Shown here piece after piece: positions 24,310 to 33,059 of a stretch of 64,000 bases of DNA. The notes under the pieces were generated by a model. The model did not search any database. It was not told where the DNA came from and saw only the letters and a program-made list of their open reading frames with translations. This DNA comes from Salinivibrio kushneri (GTDB taxonomy: Bacteria > Pseudomonadota > Gammaproteobacteria > Enterobacterales > Vibrionaceae): the NCBI RefSeq assembly GCF_027286325.1, contig NZ_CP114588.1, forward strand, positions 2,740,102 to 2,804,101, in the 5' to 3' direction. Position numbers and translations under genes: made by a program. How positions within the stretch are numbered: the first letter of the stretch is position 1; each line of letters begins with the position of its first letter.

Positions 24310-25341
24310 ATGTCGGACGATAAGTTTCAGCAATCTACCAGCTTCCTCAAAAAAGCTGTGCCTTTGATGATGAAATACAAGGTGCCCACCACGCCCACCA
24401 ACTATGCCCTGTGGTACACCTATGTCGCCAATACCGATGCCAAACTCAATGCGGATGTCGATGCCACCGTGGATGAGCACGGTACCTGTAGCCCGCTGCA
24501 AAGCGACATGCTTTACCAAAAACATATGGCCGATAAGCATAGCCGAGACATCAATGCATTAAAGCAAAGTTTAGAATCGATGATGACCGAGATGAGCCAC
24601 TCAATGTCAGATACTATCCAAGATACTGACGCTTTCCATTCGGTACTCGATAACACCTTTGAGCAGCTGTCACGGGTCGAAAACGAAGGGCTATCCATTG
24701 ACGAGACCATTGCCGTGGTGCGCAACGTGGTCAAGGATTCGCAAGCGCTCACCCAGTCGACCCGCTACTTTAAGCACCAGCTTAGTGATGCCCAGCAAGA
24801 GATCGCGCAATTAAAGCAAAACTTGGCAGAGATGACCGAACAAGCCACCCATGATGGATTAACCGGTTTGCTTAACCGTGCGGCCTTTGAGCGCGAGCTC
24901 ACCGCCTATATTGACAGCCCACAAACGTGGCCGTTTTGCTTGATACTCATCGATCTCGACCACTTCAAGCACCTTAATGATACCTACGGTCATGTGCTCG
25001 GTGACATTGCTCTAAAGCAAGTCGCCAAGCGAATCCTCGATTATTGTCGGGATGGCGTACAAGCGTTTCGCTATGGGGGCGAAGAGTTTGCGCTATTGGT
25101 ACCACAAAAAAGGTTGAGTACCGCCAAACGCACAGCGGAAACATTGCGCGCTGCGATTGACCGCATGGTGATCAAAGACCGACGTCGCGGCCGAACCCTC
25201 GATAGTATTACCGTCTCAATCGGGGTCGCAGAGTATGATGAGGAGAAAACAGAGTCGAGCGCAGATCTGATTTATCGTGCCGACCAGCACTTGTACCAAG
25301 CTAAAAACCTAGGCCGTAATCGCGTGATGCCGATTAATTAA
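24310..25341 (+). CDS. Diguanylate cyclase (GGDEF) with N-terminal helical domain
   Basis: A 343-residue cytoplasmic protein. Residues 1-170 are helical with a probable coiled coil (QLSDAQQEIAQLKQNLAEM), and residues 175-343 form a GGDEF domain with DGLTGLLNRAAFE, DLDHFKHLNDTYGH and the active motif YGGEEFALL. The catalytic residues look intact, so it should make cyclic di-GMP. No canonical RxxD inhibitory site is seen five residues before GGEEF. The N-terminal domain has no membrane segment; its signal is unknown. It stands alone downstream of trkA. Confidence 0.9.
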   Translation: MSDDKFQQSTSFLKKAVPLMMKYKVPTTPTNYALWYTYVANTDAKLNADVDATVDEHGTCSPLQSDMLYQKHMADKHSRDINALKQSLESMMTEMSHSMSDTIQDTDAFHSVLDNTFEQLSRVENEGLSIDETIAVVRNVVKDSQALTQSTRYFKHQLSDAQQEIAQLKQNLAEMTEQATHDGLTGLLNRAAFERELTAYIDSPQTWPFCLILIDLDHFKHLNDTYGHVLGDIALKQVAKRILDYCRDGVQAFRYGGEEFALLVPQKRLSTAKRTAETLRAAIDRMVIKDRRRGRTLDSITVSIGVAEYDEEKTESSADLIYRADQHLYQAKNLGRNRVMPIN

Positions 25342-25435
25342 CCACCACCAGCGCGGAATTTGATCCTGGCTAAGTTTCACTTCAGTGTGGTCAGGCAAAA
25401 TGGCATTTTTTACGTGCCACACTGAGGATGCCCAC

Positions 25436-25714
25436 ATGCAATGCCACCGTATTAATGAGTTGCTCGACCTACTCAATCAATCTTGGCAAAAAAACCCTGA
25501 CTACTCTCTGATGCAAATGCTCATCCAGATCGCTAATGAAGCCGGTCACGGCCAGGACGTCACCACCCTGTCAGACGATACGTTGATCTATCAGCTCAAG
25601 ATGCGACTAGAGGACAGTAATGCCCCTATTCCTGGGCTAGCCAAAGATTGTGAAGACGATTTTAAAGCCGCGATTTTGCGCGCGCGCGGGATCCCACCTC
25701 ATCAATCGTCGTGA
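25436..25714 (+). CDS. yihD: YihD family protein (DUF1040)
   Basis: A 92-residue protein closely matching E. coli YihD in pattern (MQCHRINELLDLLNQSWQK, TDDTLIYQLKMR-like centre, AILRARGIP end). Function is unknown. ATG at 25436 has GAGGA seven bases upstream; an upstream frame extension to 25385 lacks family support. In E. coli yihD is immediately followed by srkA and dsbA; here ccoG lies between. Confidence 0.9.
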   Translation: MQCHRINELLDLLNQSWQKNPDYSLMQMLIQIANEAGHGQDVTTLSDDTLIYQLKMRLEDSNAPIPGLAKDCEDDFKAAILRARGIPPHQSS

Positions 25715-25889
25715 AAGCAGTCTGGCTAATCGTCTGTTATAGCTAGATTTCATTGAGTTTGTGGCTATGTTGCAAACTATGACTCTGGTAGCGTATTCAA
25801 GGAGTTCGCTGCGCTACAATCACAGGCAACAATGATAATCAGGGCCTGGCAATGCACCATGGACCCCTACCCCAAGGAAAGCCAATGTC

Positions 25890-27317
25890 ATGAGCGATAA
25901 AAAAATCAACGTCAAAGACGTGACTGCAAAAGAGTACAACCCCAAAACTCACAAAGGGGCTGACGACCGATTCAATCCAAGCAATCGTATTTATGTGCGT
26001 GCGGTAAAAGGCTATTACCAGCGTATGCGACGCTATATGGGCTGGTTTTTCATGCTGGTGTTCCTCGCCATTCCCTGGATCCCTTACCAAGGACGCCAAG
26101 CCATCTTACTCGATATCGGTAATCAGAAGTTTACCTTTTTTGGCACCACACTCTGGCCACAAGATCTTACCTTGCTGGCTGCCTTGTTGATGCTCGCGGC
26201 ATTTGGCCTTTTCTTCATTACCACCTTTCTTGGCCGCGTGTGGTGTGGGTACTTGTGCCCACAAACGGTGTGGACCTTCTTGTTTATTTGGTTTGAAGAA
26301 AAGCTTGAAGGCGCGGCCAATAAACGTCGCAAGCAAGACTCGTTAAAACTGACGCCTGAGCTAGCCGCGCGCAAAACGGCTAAGCATGCAGCGTGGTGGG
26401 CGATCTCCTTGATTACAGGGATGACCTTCGTCGGTTACTTTGTGCCGATGCGCGAGTTAGCCATCGATTTAGTCACCTTTGATACCAGCTTCTGGGTCGG
26501 TTTTTGGGTGATCTTCTTTGCCGCTTGTACCTACGGTAACGCCGGCTGGATGCGCTCGATTATGTGTATCCATATGTGCCCTTACGCACGCTTCCAGTCA
26601 GCGATGTTCGACAAAGACACCTTCATCGTCGGGTATGATGCCAAGCGCGGCGAAAAACGCGGCCCGCGCCCTCGCAAAAAAGATCCGAAAGAGTTGGGGC
26701 TCGGTGACTGCATTGACTGTAATTTATGTGTGCAAGTCTGCCCAACAGGCATCGATATTCGTGATGGCTTGCAATACGAATGTATCAACTGTGGTGCCTG
26801 TATCGATGCCTGCGATGAAACCATGGATCGGATGGGCTATGAGCGTGGACTGATTAGCTACACCACCGAGCACAAGCTTGAAGGCAAGAAAACCGCAGTG
26901 ATGCGACCTAAGCTCCTTGGCTACGGGGTTGTCATGACTATCGTTACCGCGATGTTTATCTATTTGGCGATGTCAGTGATGCCCATGGAGCTGGATGTCA
27001 TTCGTGACCGTAACCAGCTTTATCGCATCAACAACCAAGGGCTGGTCGAAAACACCTACACATTAAAAATCCTCAATAAAACCCAATCGGATGAGACCTA
27101 TCAGCTATCAGTGAATGGGCTCAACGATGTGGAATGGCATGGCCCGCAAATGGTCAATGTCCAAGCAGGGGAAGTATTCTCATTACCCATCAGCCTCGCA
27201 GTTGATACCTATGAGATGGAACAGCGTATCGCTGACATCACTTTTGTGATGGAGCGAGAATCGGGTGAGGAGCAAAAAGTGGTCACGGCAGAGAGTCGCT
27301 TTATCACTGACCTTTAA
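25890..27317 (+). CDS. ccoG: Cytochrome c oxidase accessory protein CcoG
   Basis: A 475-residue membrane ferredoxin-like protein (FixG/RdxA). About five membrane helices are visible, with WCGYLCPQTVW and CIHMCPYARFQ in the membrane part, then two [4Fe-4S] motifs, CIDCNLCVQVCP and CINCGACIDACD, near residues 270-310. The C-terminal 130 residues form a periplasmic Ig-like domain. It is thought to reduce copper for cbb3 oxidase assembly. The rest of the cco operon is not in this window. AAGGA at 25874-25878 precedes the ATG. Confidence 0.95.
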   Translation: MSDKKINVKDVTAKEYNPKTHKGADDRFNPSNRIYVRAVKGYYQRMRRYMGWFFMLVFLAIPWIPYQGRQAILLDIGNQKFTFFGTTLWPQDLTLLAALLMLAAFGLFFITTFLGRVWCGYLCPQTVWTFLFIWFEEKLEGAANKRRKQDSLKLTPELAARKTAKHAAWWAISLITGMTFVGYFVPMRELAIDLVTFDTSFWVGFWVIFFAACTYGNAGWMRSIMCIHMCPYARFQSAMFDKDTFIVGYDAKRGEKRGPRPRKKDPKELGLGDCIDCNLCVQVCPTGIDIRDGLQYECINCGACIDACDETMDRMGYERGLISYTTEHKLEGKKTAVMRPKLLGYGVVMTIVTAMFIYLAMSVMPMELDVIRDRNQLYRINNQGLVENTYTLKILNKTQSDETYQLSVNGLNDVEWHGPQMVNVQAGEVFSLPISLAVDTYEMEQRIADITFVMERESGEEQKVVTAESRFITDL

Positions 27318-27337
27318 TGCCACCCCGTATGTAGACG

Positions 27338-27369
27338 AAAAGGGCGCAGGCAGCGCCCTTTTTATTTGT
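27338..27369 (+). terminator. Terminator after ccoG
   Basis: The stem AAGGGCGC/GCGCCCTT with a five-base loop is followed by a T-tract, 20 bases after the ccoG stop. Confidence 0.93.
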
Positions 27370-27403
27370 TACCATGGCGTTTTTCCACACAAACGGAATG
27401 CCC

Positions 27404-28384
27404 ATGACTGACCATGGTTTTGACTTTCATGCACTAACGCCAGATGTTCAGTTAAATGCGATTGAGTCAGTAGGGATCTACCCTCAATCAGGCTTGCTCG
27501 CGCTGAACAGCTATGAAAACCGTGTTGCCCAATTTGTCGCAGATGATGGCCAGCGCTATGTGGTGAAATTTTACCGTCCCGGGCGCTGGTCTAACGCACA
27601 AATTCTCGAAGAGCACGCGTTCTGTCATGAGCTCGCCCAAGCCGATATTCCCGTGGTAGCCCCAATCTACCGCGAGGGTACGAGCCTTTTTACCACCGAC
27701 GGCTTTCGCTTTGCGTTATTTCCCAGTGTCGGCGGCCGAGGTTTTGAAGTGGATAATTGGGATCAACTTGAGGCGGTCGGCCGTTACCTCGGCCGCCTAC
27801 ACCAAGTTGGCGCGGCGACCCCCTTCCAAGAACGGGCAAAGTTTGATCTCGACAGCCATCTTTATCAGCCTCGTCAGGTGTTAAATGAAGCGAATCTCAT
27901 CCCAGAAGGCATTCAGGCGACCTTTTTCTCTGATCTTGACCGCTTAATTGACGCCATTGCCGCACGCTGGCACACAGATTGGCCGGCGATCCGCTTACAC
28001 GGTGACTGCCACCCCAGCAATATTCTGTGGCGAGACGGCCCATTGTTTGTGGATTTTGACGACACACGTAACGGCCCTGCGATTCAAGACTTGTGGCTAT
28101 TTTTAAACGGCAGCCGTGCCGATCAGCTCGCCCAACTCGATACCCTGGCAGAAGGCTATCGCGAGTTTCGAGAATTTCCCGCCGATCAATTGCAACTGAT
28201 CGAGCCGTTGCGTGGTCTGAGAATGGTGCACTATATGGCGTGGCTAGCAAAACGCTGGCAAGACCCGGCATTTCCACGTGCATTCCCTTGGTTTGCTGAT
28301 GCAAAATACTGGGAAGGTCAGGTACTTGCGTTTAAAGAGCAACTTGCCACCCTAGAAGCGCCACCGCTTACCCTGTACCCGTAA
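27404..28384 (+). CDS. srkA: Stress response kinase A (YihE/RdoA)
   Basis: A 326-residue Ser/Thr kinase of the aminoglycoside-phosphotransferase fold, linked in E. coli to the Cpx response and protection from stress death. It shows NSYENRVAQF, the ATP-site VVKFYRPGRW, the catalytic loop RLHGDCHPSNILWRD and the metal-binding VDFDD. I chose ATG at 27404 because ACGGA precedes it at the right distance; ATG at 27374 lies against the ccoG terminator, and 27398 is also possible. dsbA follows after 32 bases, as in E. coli. Confidence 0.94.
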   Translation: MTDHGFDFHALTPDVQLNAIESVGIYPQSGLLALNSYENRVAQFVADDGQRYVVKFYRPGRWSNAQILEEHAFCHELAQADIPVVAPIYREGTSLFTTDGFRFALFPSVGGRGFEVDNWDQLEAVGRYLGRLHQVGAATPFQERAKFDLDSHLYQPRQVLNEANLIPEGIQATFFSDLDRLIDAIAARWHTDWPAIRLHGDCHPSNILWRDGPLFVDFDDTRNGPAIQDLWLFLNGSRADQLAQLDTLAEGYREFREFPADQLQLIEPLRGLRMVHYMAWLAKRWQDPAFPRAFPWFADAKYWEGQVLAFKEQLATLEAPPLTLYP

Positions 28385-28416
28385 GCGATCAATCGATAAC
28401 GGAGAGTCATTCAATC

Positions 28417-29124
28417 ATGTTAAAGAAACTGTTTCCTTTGCTACTCATCCTCGGCTTAACCGCCTGCTCTGAGCCTGAAAGCGTGACACAAACGTCATCA
28501 CAAACCACGCAAACAGCAGAGTCTACACAAACGCAGTCTGAATCCACCGCGCCTATGGAAGTGGCTGACGCTAAGCCGGGACGCTTTAAGGCGGGGGAAG
28601 ACTACCAAGTACTGGACACGCCAGCGACGGATACGCCCACAGTCACTGAGTTTTTCTCCTTCTACTGTCCTCACTGCTATCAATTTGAACCACTGGTTCA
28701 ACAGCTCAAACAGCAGGTGCCTGACAACGCCAAAGTGGTGAAAAATCACGTCTCCTTTATGGGCGGAGACATGGGCAGTGTCCTAACCCGTGCATACGCA
28801 ACGGCCGTGGTACTGAACGCACAAGACACCATTATTCCGGTGATGTTTAACCGCATTCACGTGGCGCAAAACCCACCGAAATCATTGGCCGAGGTGCGCC
28901 AGCTTTTTGTTGATAACGGCATTGATGGCCAAGAGTTTGATGGTGCTTACAACAGCTTTGCCGCCAATTCAATGGCGAAGCGTTTTGACCAATCATTCGA
29001 AAAAGCGGGCCTACGCGGCGTGCCTGCCGTGGTCGTGAACGGCAAATATCACGTGACACCGAAAACAGTGGAAACCCCCGAAGAATACTTTCAGCTGATT
29101 AACTTCTTGCTTACCCAGAAGTAA
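28417..29124 (+). CDS. dsbA: Thiol:disulfide interchange protein DsbA, lipoprotein form
   Basis: A 235-residue oxidoreductase that introduces disulfides into exported proteins. The thioredoxin-like domain has the active site FYCPHCYQFE (CPHC near residues 87-90) and the cis-proline loop GVPAVVV near residue 208. The N-terminus is unusual: a short hydrophobic stretch ends in LTAC, a lipobox with Cys17, followed by about 30 residues rich in Ser, Thr and Gln. It is therefore predicted to be a lipid-anchored DsbA, longer than the roughly 200-residue soluble form. It follows srkA and ends directly against the convergent comM. Confidence 0.93.
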   Translation: MLKKLFPLLLILGLTACSEPESVTQTSSQTTQTAESTQTQSESTAPMEVADAKPGRFKAGEDYQVLDTPATDTPTVTEFFSFYCPHCYQFEPLVQQLKQQVPDNAKVVKNHVSFMGGDMGSVLTRAYATAVVLNAQDTIIPVMFNRIHVAQNPPKSLAEVRQLFVDNGIDGQEFDGAYNSFAANSMAKRFDQSFEKAGLRGVPAVVVNGKYHVTPKTVETPEEYFQLINFLLTQK

Positions 29125-30648
29125 TCAACTGACTTGGGCGTTGAGATGGCGTAATAAGCCATCCATCGCCCGATAACCCAGCGCCTCAGCAAGATGAGAA
29201 CGCTGAATCGTCTCGACGTCGGCTAAATCGGCAATGGTTCTCGCCACTTTTATAATCCGATGATACGCCCGCACAGACAGCCCCAAACGATGCAAGGCTT
29301 GCTCTAAAAATGCCGCATCGGTTTGAGCCAGTTGGCAATGTTGTTCCATTTCTCGATTGCTTAGCAACGCATTGACCTTGCCTTGACGCGCCAACATCCG
29401 CGTGCGCGCCGCTTCAACTCTGGCTTTTACCACCCTCGTAGACTCACCACGGTCACCACCACTGGAGAGGCTCCCTCTTGGCAGTGCTGGGATTTCAATC
29501 GACATATCAAACCTATCTAATAATGGTCCAGACAAACGGGCAAGATAGCGTAATATTTGCTGTGGGTTTGAACGCGCGAGCTCCCCTTCATGATGGCCTG
29601 TTGGGCTGGGATTTAATGCGCCGATCAGCTGAAAGCGCGCAGGAAAACGGGTTTTGCCATTGGCGCGAGAGATAATAATCTCCCCCGATTCTAGCGGCTC
29701 ACGCAGGGCATCAAGCACCCGGCGCTCGAACTCTGGCATCTCATCGAGGAACAGCACCCCGTGGTGAGACAAAGAGATCTCGCCCGGGCGCGGTACGGTG
29801 CCGCCCCCAACCAACGCCGCCATCGAGCTTGAGTGGTGAGGGCTACGAAACGGGCGTCGACGCCAATTTCCTTCATGCAAGGGTTGCTGGGTTAAAGAGG
29901 TAACCGCCGCCGAGGCGAGTGCCTCCTCATCGTTCATGGGCGGGAGTAAATCGCACAAACGCGAAGCCAGCATGGTTTTCCCGGTGCCTGGTGGGCCAAC
30001 AAAAAGGAGATTGTGAGAGCCACTGGCGGCGATTTCGAGCGCCCGCTTTCCTTGCTGTTGGCCGATAATGTCGCGTAAGCAGCGGGCCGGTGGCGGCTCT
30101 GGAGCCTCAATCTGTGTTGTATTCAAACAAAGGCTTTGTTGGCCTGTCAGGTGCTGACCCACCGCAATCAGATCAGGGGCCGACACATGACGCTCATTAT
30201 CTACCAGTGCGACCTGGCTGGCGTTATCATCTGGCACCACCAGTGCACGCTGCGCTTTTTGGCTCGCCAACGCGGCGGGCAGCGCGCCTTTAACCGGACG
30301 TAACTGCCCGGACAATGCCAGCTCCCCCAAAAATTCAAACTCACCTAATCGTTTCTCTGGCAGTTGCCCCGACGCCACCAAGATCCCAAGCGCAATCGGC
30401 AAGTCAAACCGTCCACCTTCTTTGGGTAAGTCAGCCGGTGCTAAGTTCACCGTGATACGACGAGAAGGGAACTCGAAATTCGATGTGACTATCGCACTTC
30501 TCACCCTATCCCGCGCTTCTTTTACCGTGGTTTCCGGCAGCCCCACCAGCGCAAAACCAGGTAAACCATTGGATATATGCACTTCTACCGTCACACTCGG
30601 AGCTTGCACGCCGACACAGGCTCGACTGTGCACTATCGCTAATGCCAT
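29125..30648 (-). CDS. comM: Mg chelatase-like AAA+ helicase ComM (YifB)
   Basis: A 507-residue protein. Residues 1-170 form the ChlI-type domain (GLPGFALVGLPETTVKEARDR), then AAA+ motor with Walker A GPPGTGKTM near 215, Walker B VLFLDEMPEF near 300 and a C-terminal domain with the arginine-finger region. In V. cholerae ComM is a hexameric branch-migration helicase that aids integration of transformed DNA. Its stop codon abuts that of dsbA with no spacer. Confidence 0.95.
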   Translation of the reverse strand: MALAIVHSRACVGVQAPSVTVEVHISNGLPGFALVGLPETTVKEARDRVRSAIVTSNFEFPSRRITVNLAPADLPKEGGRFDLPIALGILVASGQLPEKRLGEFEFLGELALSGQLRPVKGALPAALASQKAQRALVVPDDNASQVALVDNERHVSAPDLIAVGQHLTGQQSLCLNTTQIEAPEPPPARCLRDIIGQQQGKRALEIAASGSHNLLFVGPPGTGKTMLASRLCDLLPPMNDEEALASAAVTSLTQQPLHEGNWRRRPFRSPHHSSSMAALVGGGTVPRPGEISLSHHGVLFLDEMPEFERRVLDALREPLESGEIIISRANGKTRFPARFQLIGALNPSPTGHHEGELARSNPQQILRYLARLSGPLLDRFDMSIEIPALPRGSLSSGGDRGESTRVVKARVEAARTRMLARQGKVNALLSNREMEQHCQLAQTDAAFLEQALHRLGLSVRAYHRIIKVARTIADLADVETIQRSHLAEALGYRAMDGLLRHLNAQVS

Positions 30649-30901
30649 TTTCTCTCCACGTTACCCTGTTTAACCACTATGAAACTCGACTCTTATAGTG
30701 CCGAGCCATTTTATGATTAAGAGTATTTTTTTCTTGTCATGCGAGTGAGGTCTGTGATACCACTACAAATGCACAACAATTAAACACGAGACTCGGCGAC
30801 AGATCGAGTTCGTGACTGACCTGTAACAAGCAGGCATAAACAAAAAAACACAATTAACAAAAAGCCCATAAAATGGGCTAACAACGACAAAAGACAGACA
30901 A
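30649..30901. other. Upstream region of comM and ilvL
   Basis: This 253-base divergent gap must hold the comM and ilv operon promoters. I could not pick one clear ilv promoter; TTGTCA near 30735 is one candidate. An inverted repeat at 30863-30879 is listed separately. No gene is supported here; an open frame on the minus strand at 30763-30948 is antisense to ilvL. Confidence 0.6.
30863..30879 (-). terminator. Terminator-like hairpin on the antisense strand
   Basis: Arms AGCCCAT and ATGGGCT enclose three A residues. On the minus strand it is followed by TTTTTGTT, the form of an intrinsic terminator facing comM; on the plus strand it has no U-tract and would be a leader hairpin before ilvL. 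Which strand matters is not known. Confidence 0.5.
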
Positions 30902-30967
30902 ATGCCTAACTTCGCTATCGTCCTAATTATTCGCCTCATCGTGGTCATTATTACGCGAGGGGTTTAG
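30902..30967 (+). CDS. ilvL: ilv operon leader peptide
   Basis: A 21-residue open frame from ATG at 30902 to TAG at 30965-30967. Twelve of 21 residues are isoleucine (6), valine (4) or leucine (2), including runs LII, LIVVII. This is the hallmark of an attenuation leader sensing charged tRNA-Ile, -Val and -Leu. It is followed 31 bases later by a strong terminator hairpin and then ilvG. The ribosome-binding site is weak. Confidence 0.93.
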   Translation: MPNFAIVLIIRLIVVIITRGV

Positions 30968-31033
30968 GTACGCGAAATACAGCAGCAACATCGCAACCAA
31001 GCCCCCGCAACCAACAGGTTCGGGGGCTTTTTT
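30959..31033 (+). promoter_or_regulatory. ilvGMEDA attenuator
   Basis: The terminator is the stem AAGCCCCCG (30999-31007)/CGGGGGCTT (31021-31029) followed by T residues. A competing antiterminator is visible: GGGGTTTAGGT at 30959-30969, covering the ilvL stop codon, can pair with ACCAAGCCCC at 30996-31005 (about ten pairs with one bulged A and one G-U). A ribosome stalled earlier in ilvL would leave 30959-30969 free and let the antiterminator form; one that reaches the stop would mask it and favour termination. Confidence 0.88.
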
Positions 31034-31110
31034 CATTCATGTGGCGATAGCCACGCGACAACGGAAATAACAATGATGGAGAGCGCAGAGACCGATCATT
31101 CGCCCGCCTG

Positions 31111-31140
31111 CCCTCCCCGTTTACTCGGGGAGGGACGAGG
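31111..31140 (+). promoter_or_regulatory. Hairpin sequestering the ilvG ribosome-binding site
   Basis: A perfect 9-bp GC-rich inverted repeat, CCCTCCCCG (31111-31119) and CGGGGAGGG (31126-31134), has a six-base loop. Its 3' arm contains GGGAGG, the best-spaced ribosome-binding site for ilvG (GGAGG ends seven bases before ATG 31141). Translation of ilvG would thus need the hairpin to be opened. The pairing is direct observation; the regulatory role is inferred. Confidence 0.75.
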
Positions 31141-32787
31141 ATGACAGGTGCACAATGGGTTGTGGAAGCCTTACGCCAACAAGGCGTTGAAACTGTATTT
31201 GGGTATCCAGGTGGTGCGATCATGCCTGTGTATGATGCCCTCTACGATGGTGGGGTTGAGCATATTTTATGCCGCCACGAGCAAGGCGCGGCGATGGCCG
31301 CCATCGGGTATGCCCGCGCCAGTGGTCGTCCTGGAGTCTGCCTTGCAACATCAGGGCCGGGTGCCACTAACTTAATCACCGGACTTGCCGATGCAATGAT
31401 GGACTCTGTGCCTGTGGTCGCGATCACCGGCCAAGTCGCTAGCCCACTGATAGGCACGGATGCGTTTCAAGAGATCGATGTCCTCGGCTTATCACTCGCC
31501 TGCACCAAACACAGTTTTCTGGTCACTGATCCGGCTGAACTCACCAGCACCTTAGCGCAGGCATTCGTAGTAGCACTATCCGGCCGTCCAGGCCCAGTAT
31601 TGGTGGATATTGCTAAAGATGTGCAACAAGCACTGATCCCACACACAGAGGCTCAGGTTCGAGCTGCAGACGCTGACGCTGTCGACAGTCAAGCGCTCGA
31701 TAAAGCCAACACCCTCATCCGCGCCAGTCAACGCCCTATGGTCTATCTCGGCGGTGGCGTGATACTCGGGAAAGCCACCGAGGCATTACGTGATTACTTG
31801 GATCGCAGTCAGCTGCCGGTGGTCAGCACACTAAAGGGCTTGGGCACGGTTGAATCAAGCTATCCGCATTATCTCGGGATGCTCGGCATGCATGGCACCA
31901 AAGCGGCCAACCTCGCAGTGCAAGCCTCCGATTTATTGATTGTGGTTGGCGCGCGTTTTGATGACCGGGTGACCGGCAAGCTCGATACCTTCGCCCCTCA
32001 TGCCAACGTGGTGCACCTTGATATTGATGCGGCCGAAATCAATAAACTGCGGCGCGCACAAGCGCCAGTATGTGCCCCACTCAATCAAGTGCTCCCTGCA
32101 CTCGCATGCCCTGATACGTCACCGGCATGGCGGGAGCAAATTACCGAATGGCAGACCTCGCACGCGTGGCGCTACGACCACCCTGGCGAGGCCATCTATG
32201 CCCCCGCCTTGCTCAAAAGCTTGTCAGATAGCATGCCCGCAAGCACAGTCATCGCCACCGATGTGGGTCAACACCAAATGTGGGTCGCACAACATGTTCG
32301 CCCTTCTCAACCCGAGAACCTGCTGACCTCCGCAGGACTAGGCACCATGGGGTTTGGGTTGCCTGCCGCGATGGGGGCCAAGGTGGCACGTCCCGAGGAT
32401 GAAGTGGTACTCGTGTCCGGAGATGGCTCATTCATGATGAACGTCCAAGAGCTGGGCACGCTAAAGCGTCGCGGCATTGGGGTGAAAATCATCCTACTGG
32501 ATAACCAACGTTTGGGCATGGTGCGCCAATGGCAACAGCTGTTCTTCGACCAACGTTACAGTGAAACCGACCTGTCTGATAACCCGGATTTTCTCACCCT
32601 AGCGCGCGCCTTTGACATTCCTGGACACAGTATCCAGCGCAAAGACGAAGTCGAGGACGCACTCAACACCTTGATGGCACATCAAGGCCCGTATTTGCTG
32701 CATGTTGCCATTGATGAAATGGAAAACGTATGGCCGCTGGTACCACCCGGCGCGGCAAACCAACAAATGATGGAGCAAGACTTATGA
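31141..32787 (+). CDS. ilvG: Acetolactate synthase II large subunit
   Basis: A 548-residue thiamine-diphosphate and FAD enzyme condensing pyruvate with pyruvate or 2-oxobutyrate, the first common step of valine and isoleucine synthesis. It starts [15 protein letters not shown], has the catalytic Glu in CRHEQGAAM (near residue 47), FAD-region motifs RFDDRVTGK and the ThDP motif GDGSFMMN...LDNQ near 430-460. The frame is intact, unlike E. coli K-12 ilvG. It overlaps ilvM by four bases. Confidence 0.97.
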   Translation: MTGAQWVVEALRQQGVETVFGYPGGAIMPVYDALYDGGVEHILCRHEQGAAMAAIGYARASGRPGVCLATSGPGATNLITGLADAMMDSVPVVAITGQVASPLIGTDAFQEIDVLGLSLACTKHSFLVTDPAELTSTLAQAFVVALSGRPGPVLVDIAKDVQQALIPHTEAQVRAADADAVDSQALDKANTLIRASQRPMVYLGGGVILGKATEALRDYLDRSQLPVVSTLKGLGTVESSYPHYLGMLGMHGTKAANLAVQASDLLIVVGARFDDRVTGKLDTFAPHANVVHLDIDAAEINKLRRAQAPVCAPLNQVLPALACPDTSPAWREQITEWQTSHAWRYDHPGEAIYAPALLKSLSDSMPASTVIATDVGQHQMWVAQHVRPSQPENLLTSAGLGTMGFGLPAAMGAKVARPEDEVVLVSGDGSFMMNVQELGTLKRRGIGVKIILLDNQRLGMVRQWQQLFFDQRYSETDLSDNPDFLTLARAFDIPGHSIQRKDEVEDALNTLMAHQGPYLLHVAIDEMENVWPLVPPGAANQQMMEQDL

Positions 32788-33041
32788 TGCAACACCAGTT
32801 TTCTATTCATGCGACCCACAGCCCTGAACTACTTGAGCGTGTTTTGCGTGTGATCCGTCATCGCGGCTTTACGGTTTGCCAATTCAATATGTCTCTGCCC
32901 GCGGAAAACGGCCACGTAATTTTTGATGTCACCGTCGAAAGCCAAAGAGCGATCGAGACCTTGCGACCGCAACTGACTAAGCTATGGGACGTGGCTGAGG
33001 TAATGATGTCCTCATCCCAGCAACAATCCCTACGCGCATAA
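32784..33041 (+). CDS. ilvM: Acetolactate synthase II small subunit
   Basis: An 85-residue single-ACT-domain protein that activates the large subunit. It begins [20 protein letters not shown], matching the E. coli protein start, and contains [13 protein letters not shown] at 32784 overlaps the ilvG stop as ATGA, indicating coupled translation; isozyme II is usually not feedback-inhibited by valine. Confidence 0.95.
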   Translation: MMQHQFSIHATHSPELLERVLRVIRHRGFTVCQFNMSLPAENGHVIFDVTVESQRAIETLRPQLTKLWDVAEVMMSSSQQQSLRA

Positions 33042-33059
33042 CCAAAAAGGAAGAAAAAA

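Noticed and set aside
30763..30948. 61-codon hydrophobic open frame antisense to ilvL
   Set aside because: Its hydrophobic look arises from the complement of the Ile/Val-rich leader; no start signal is seen.
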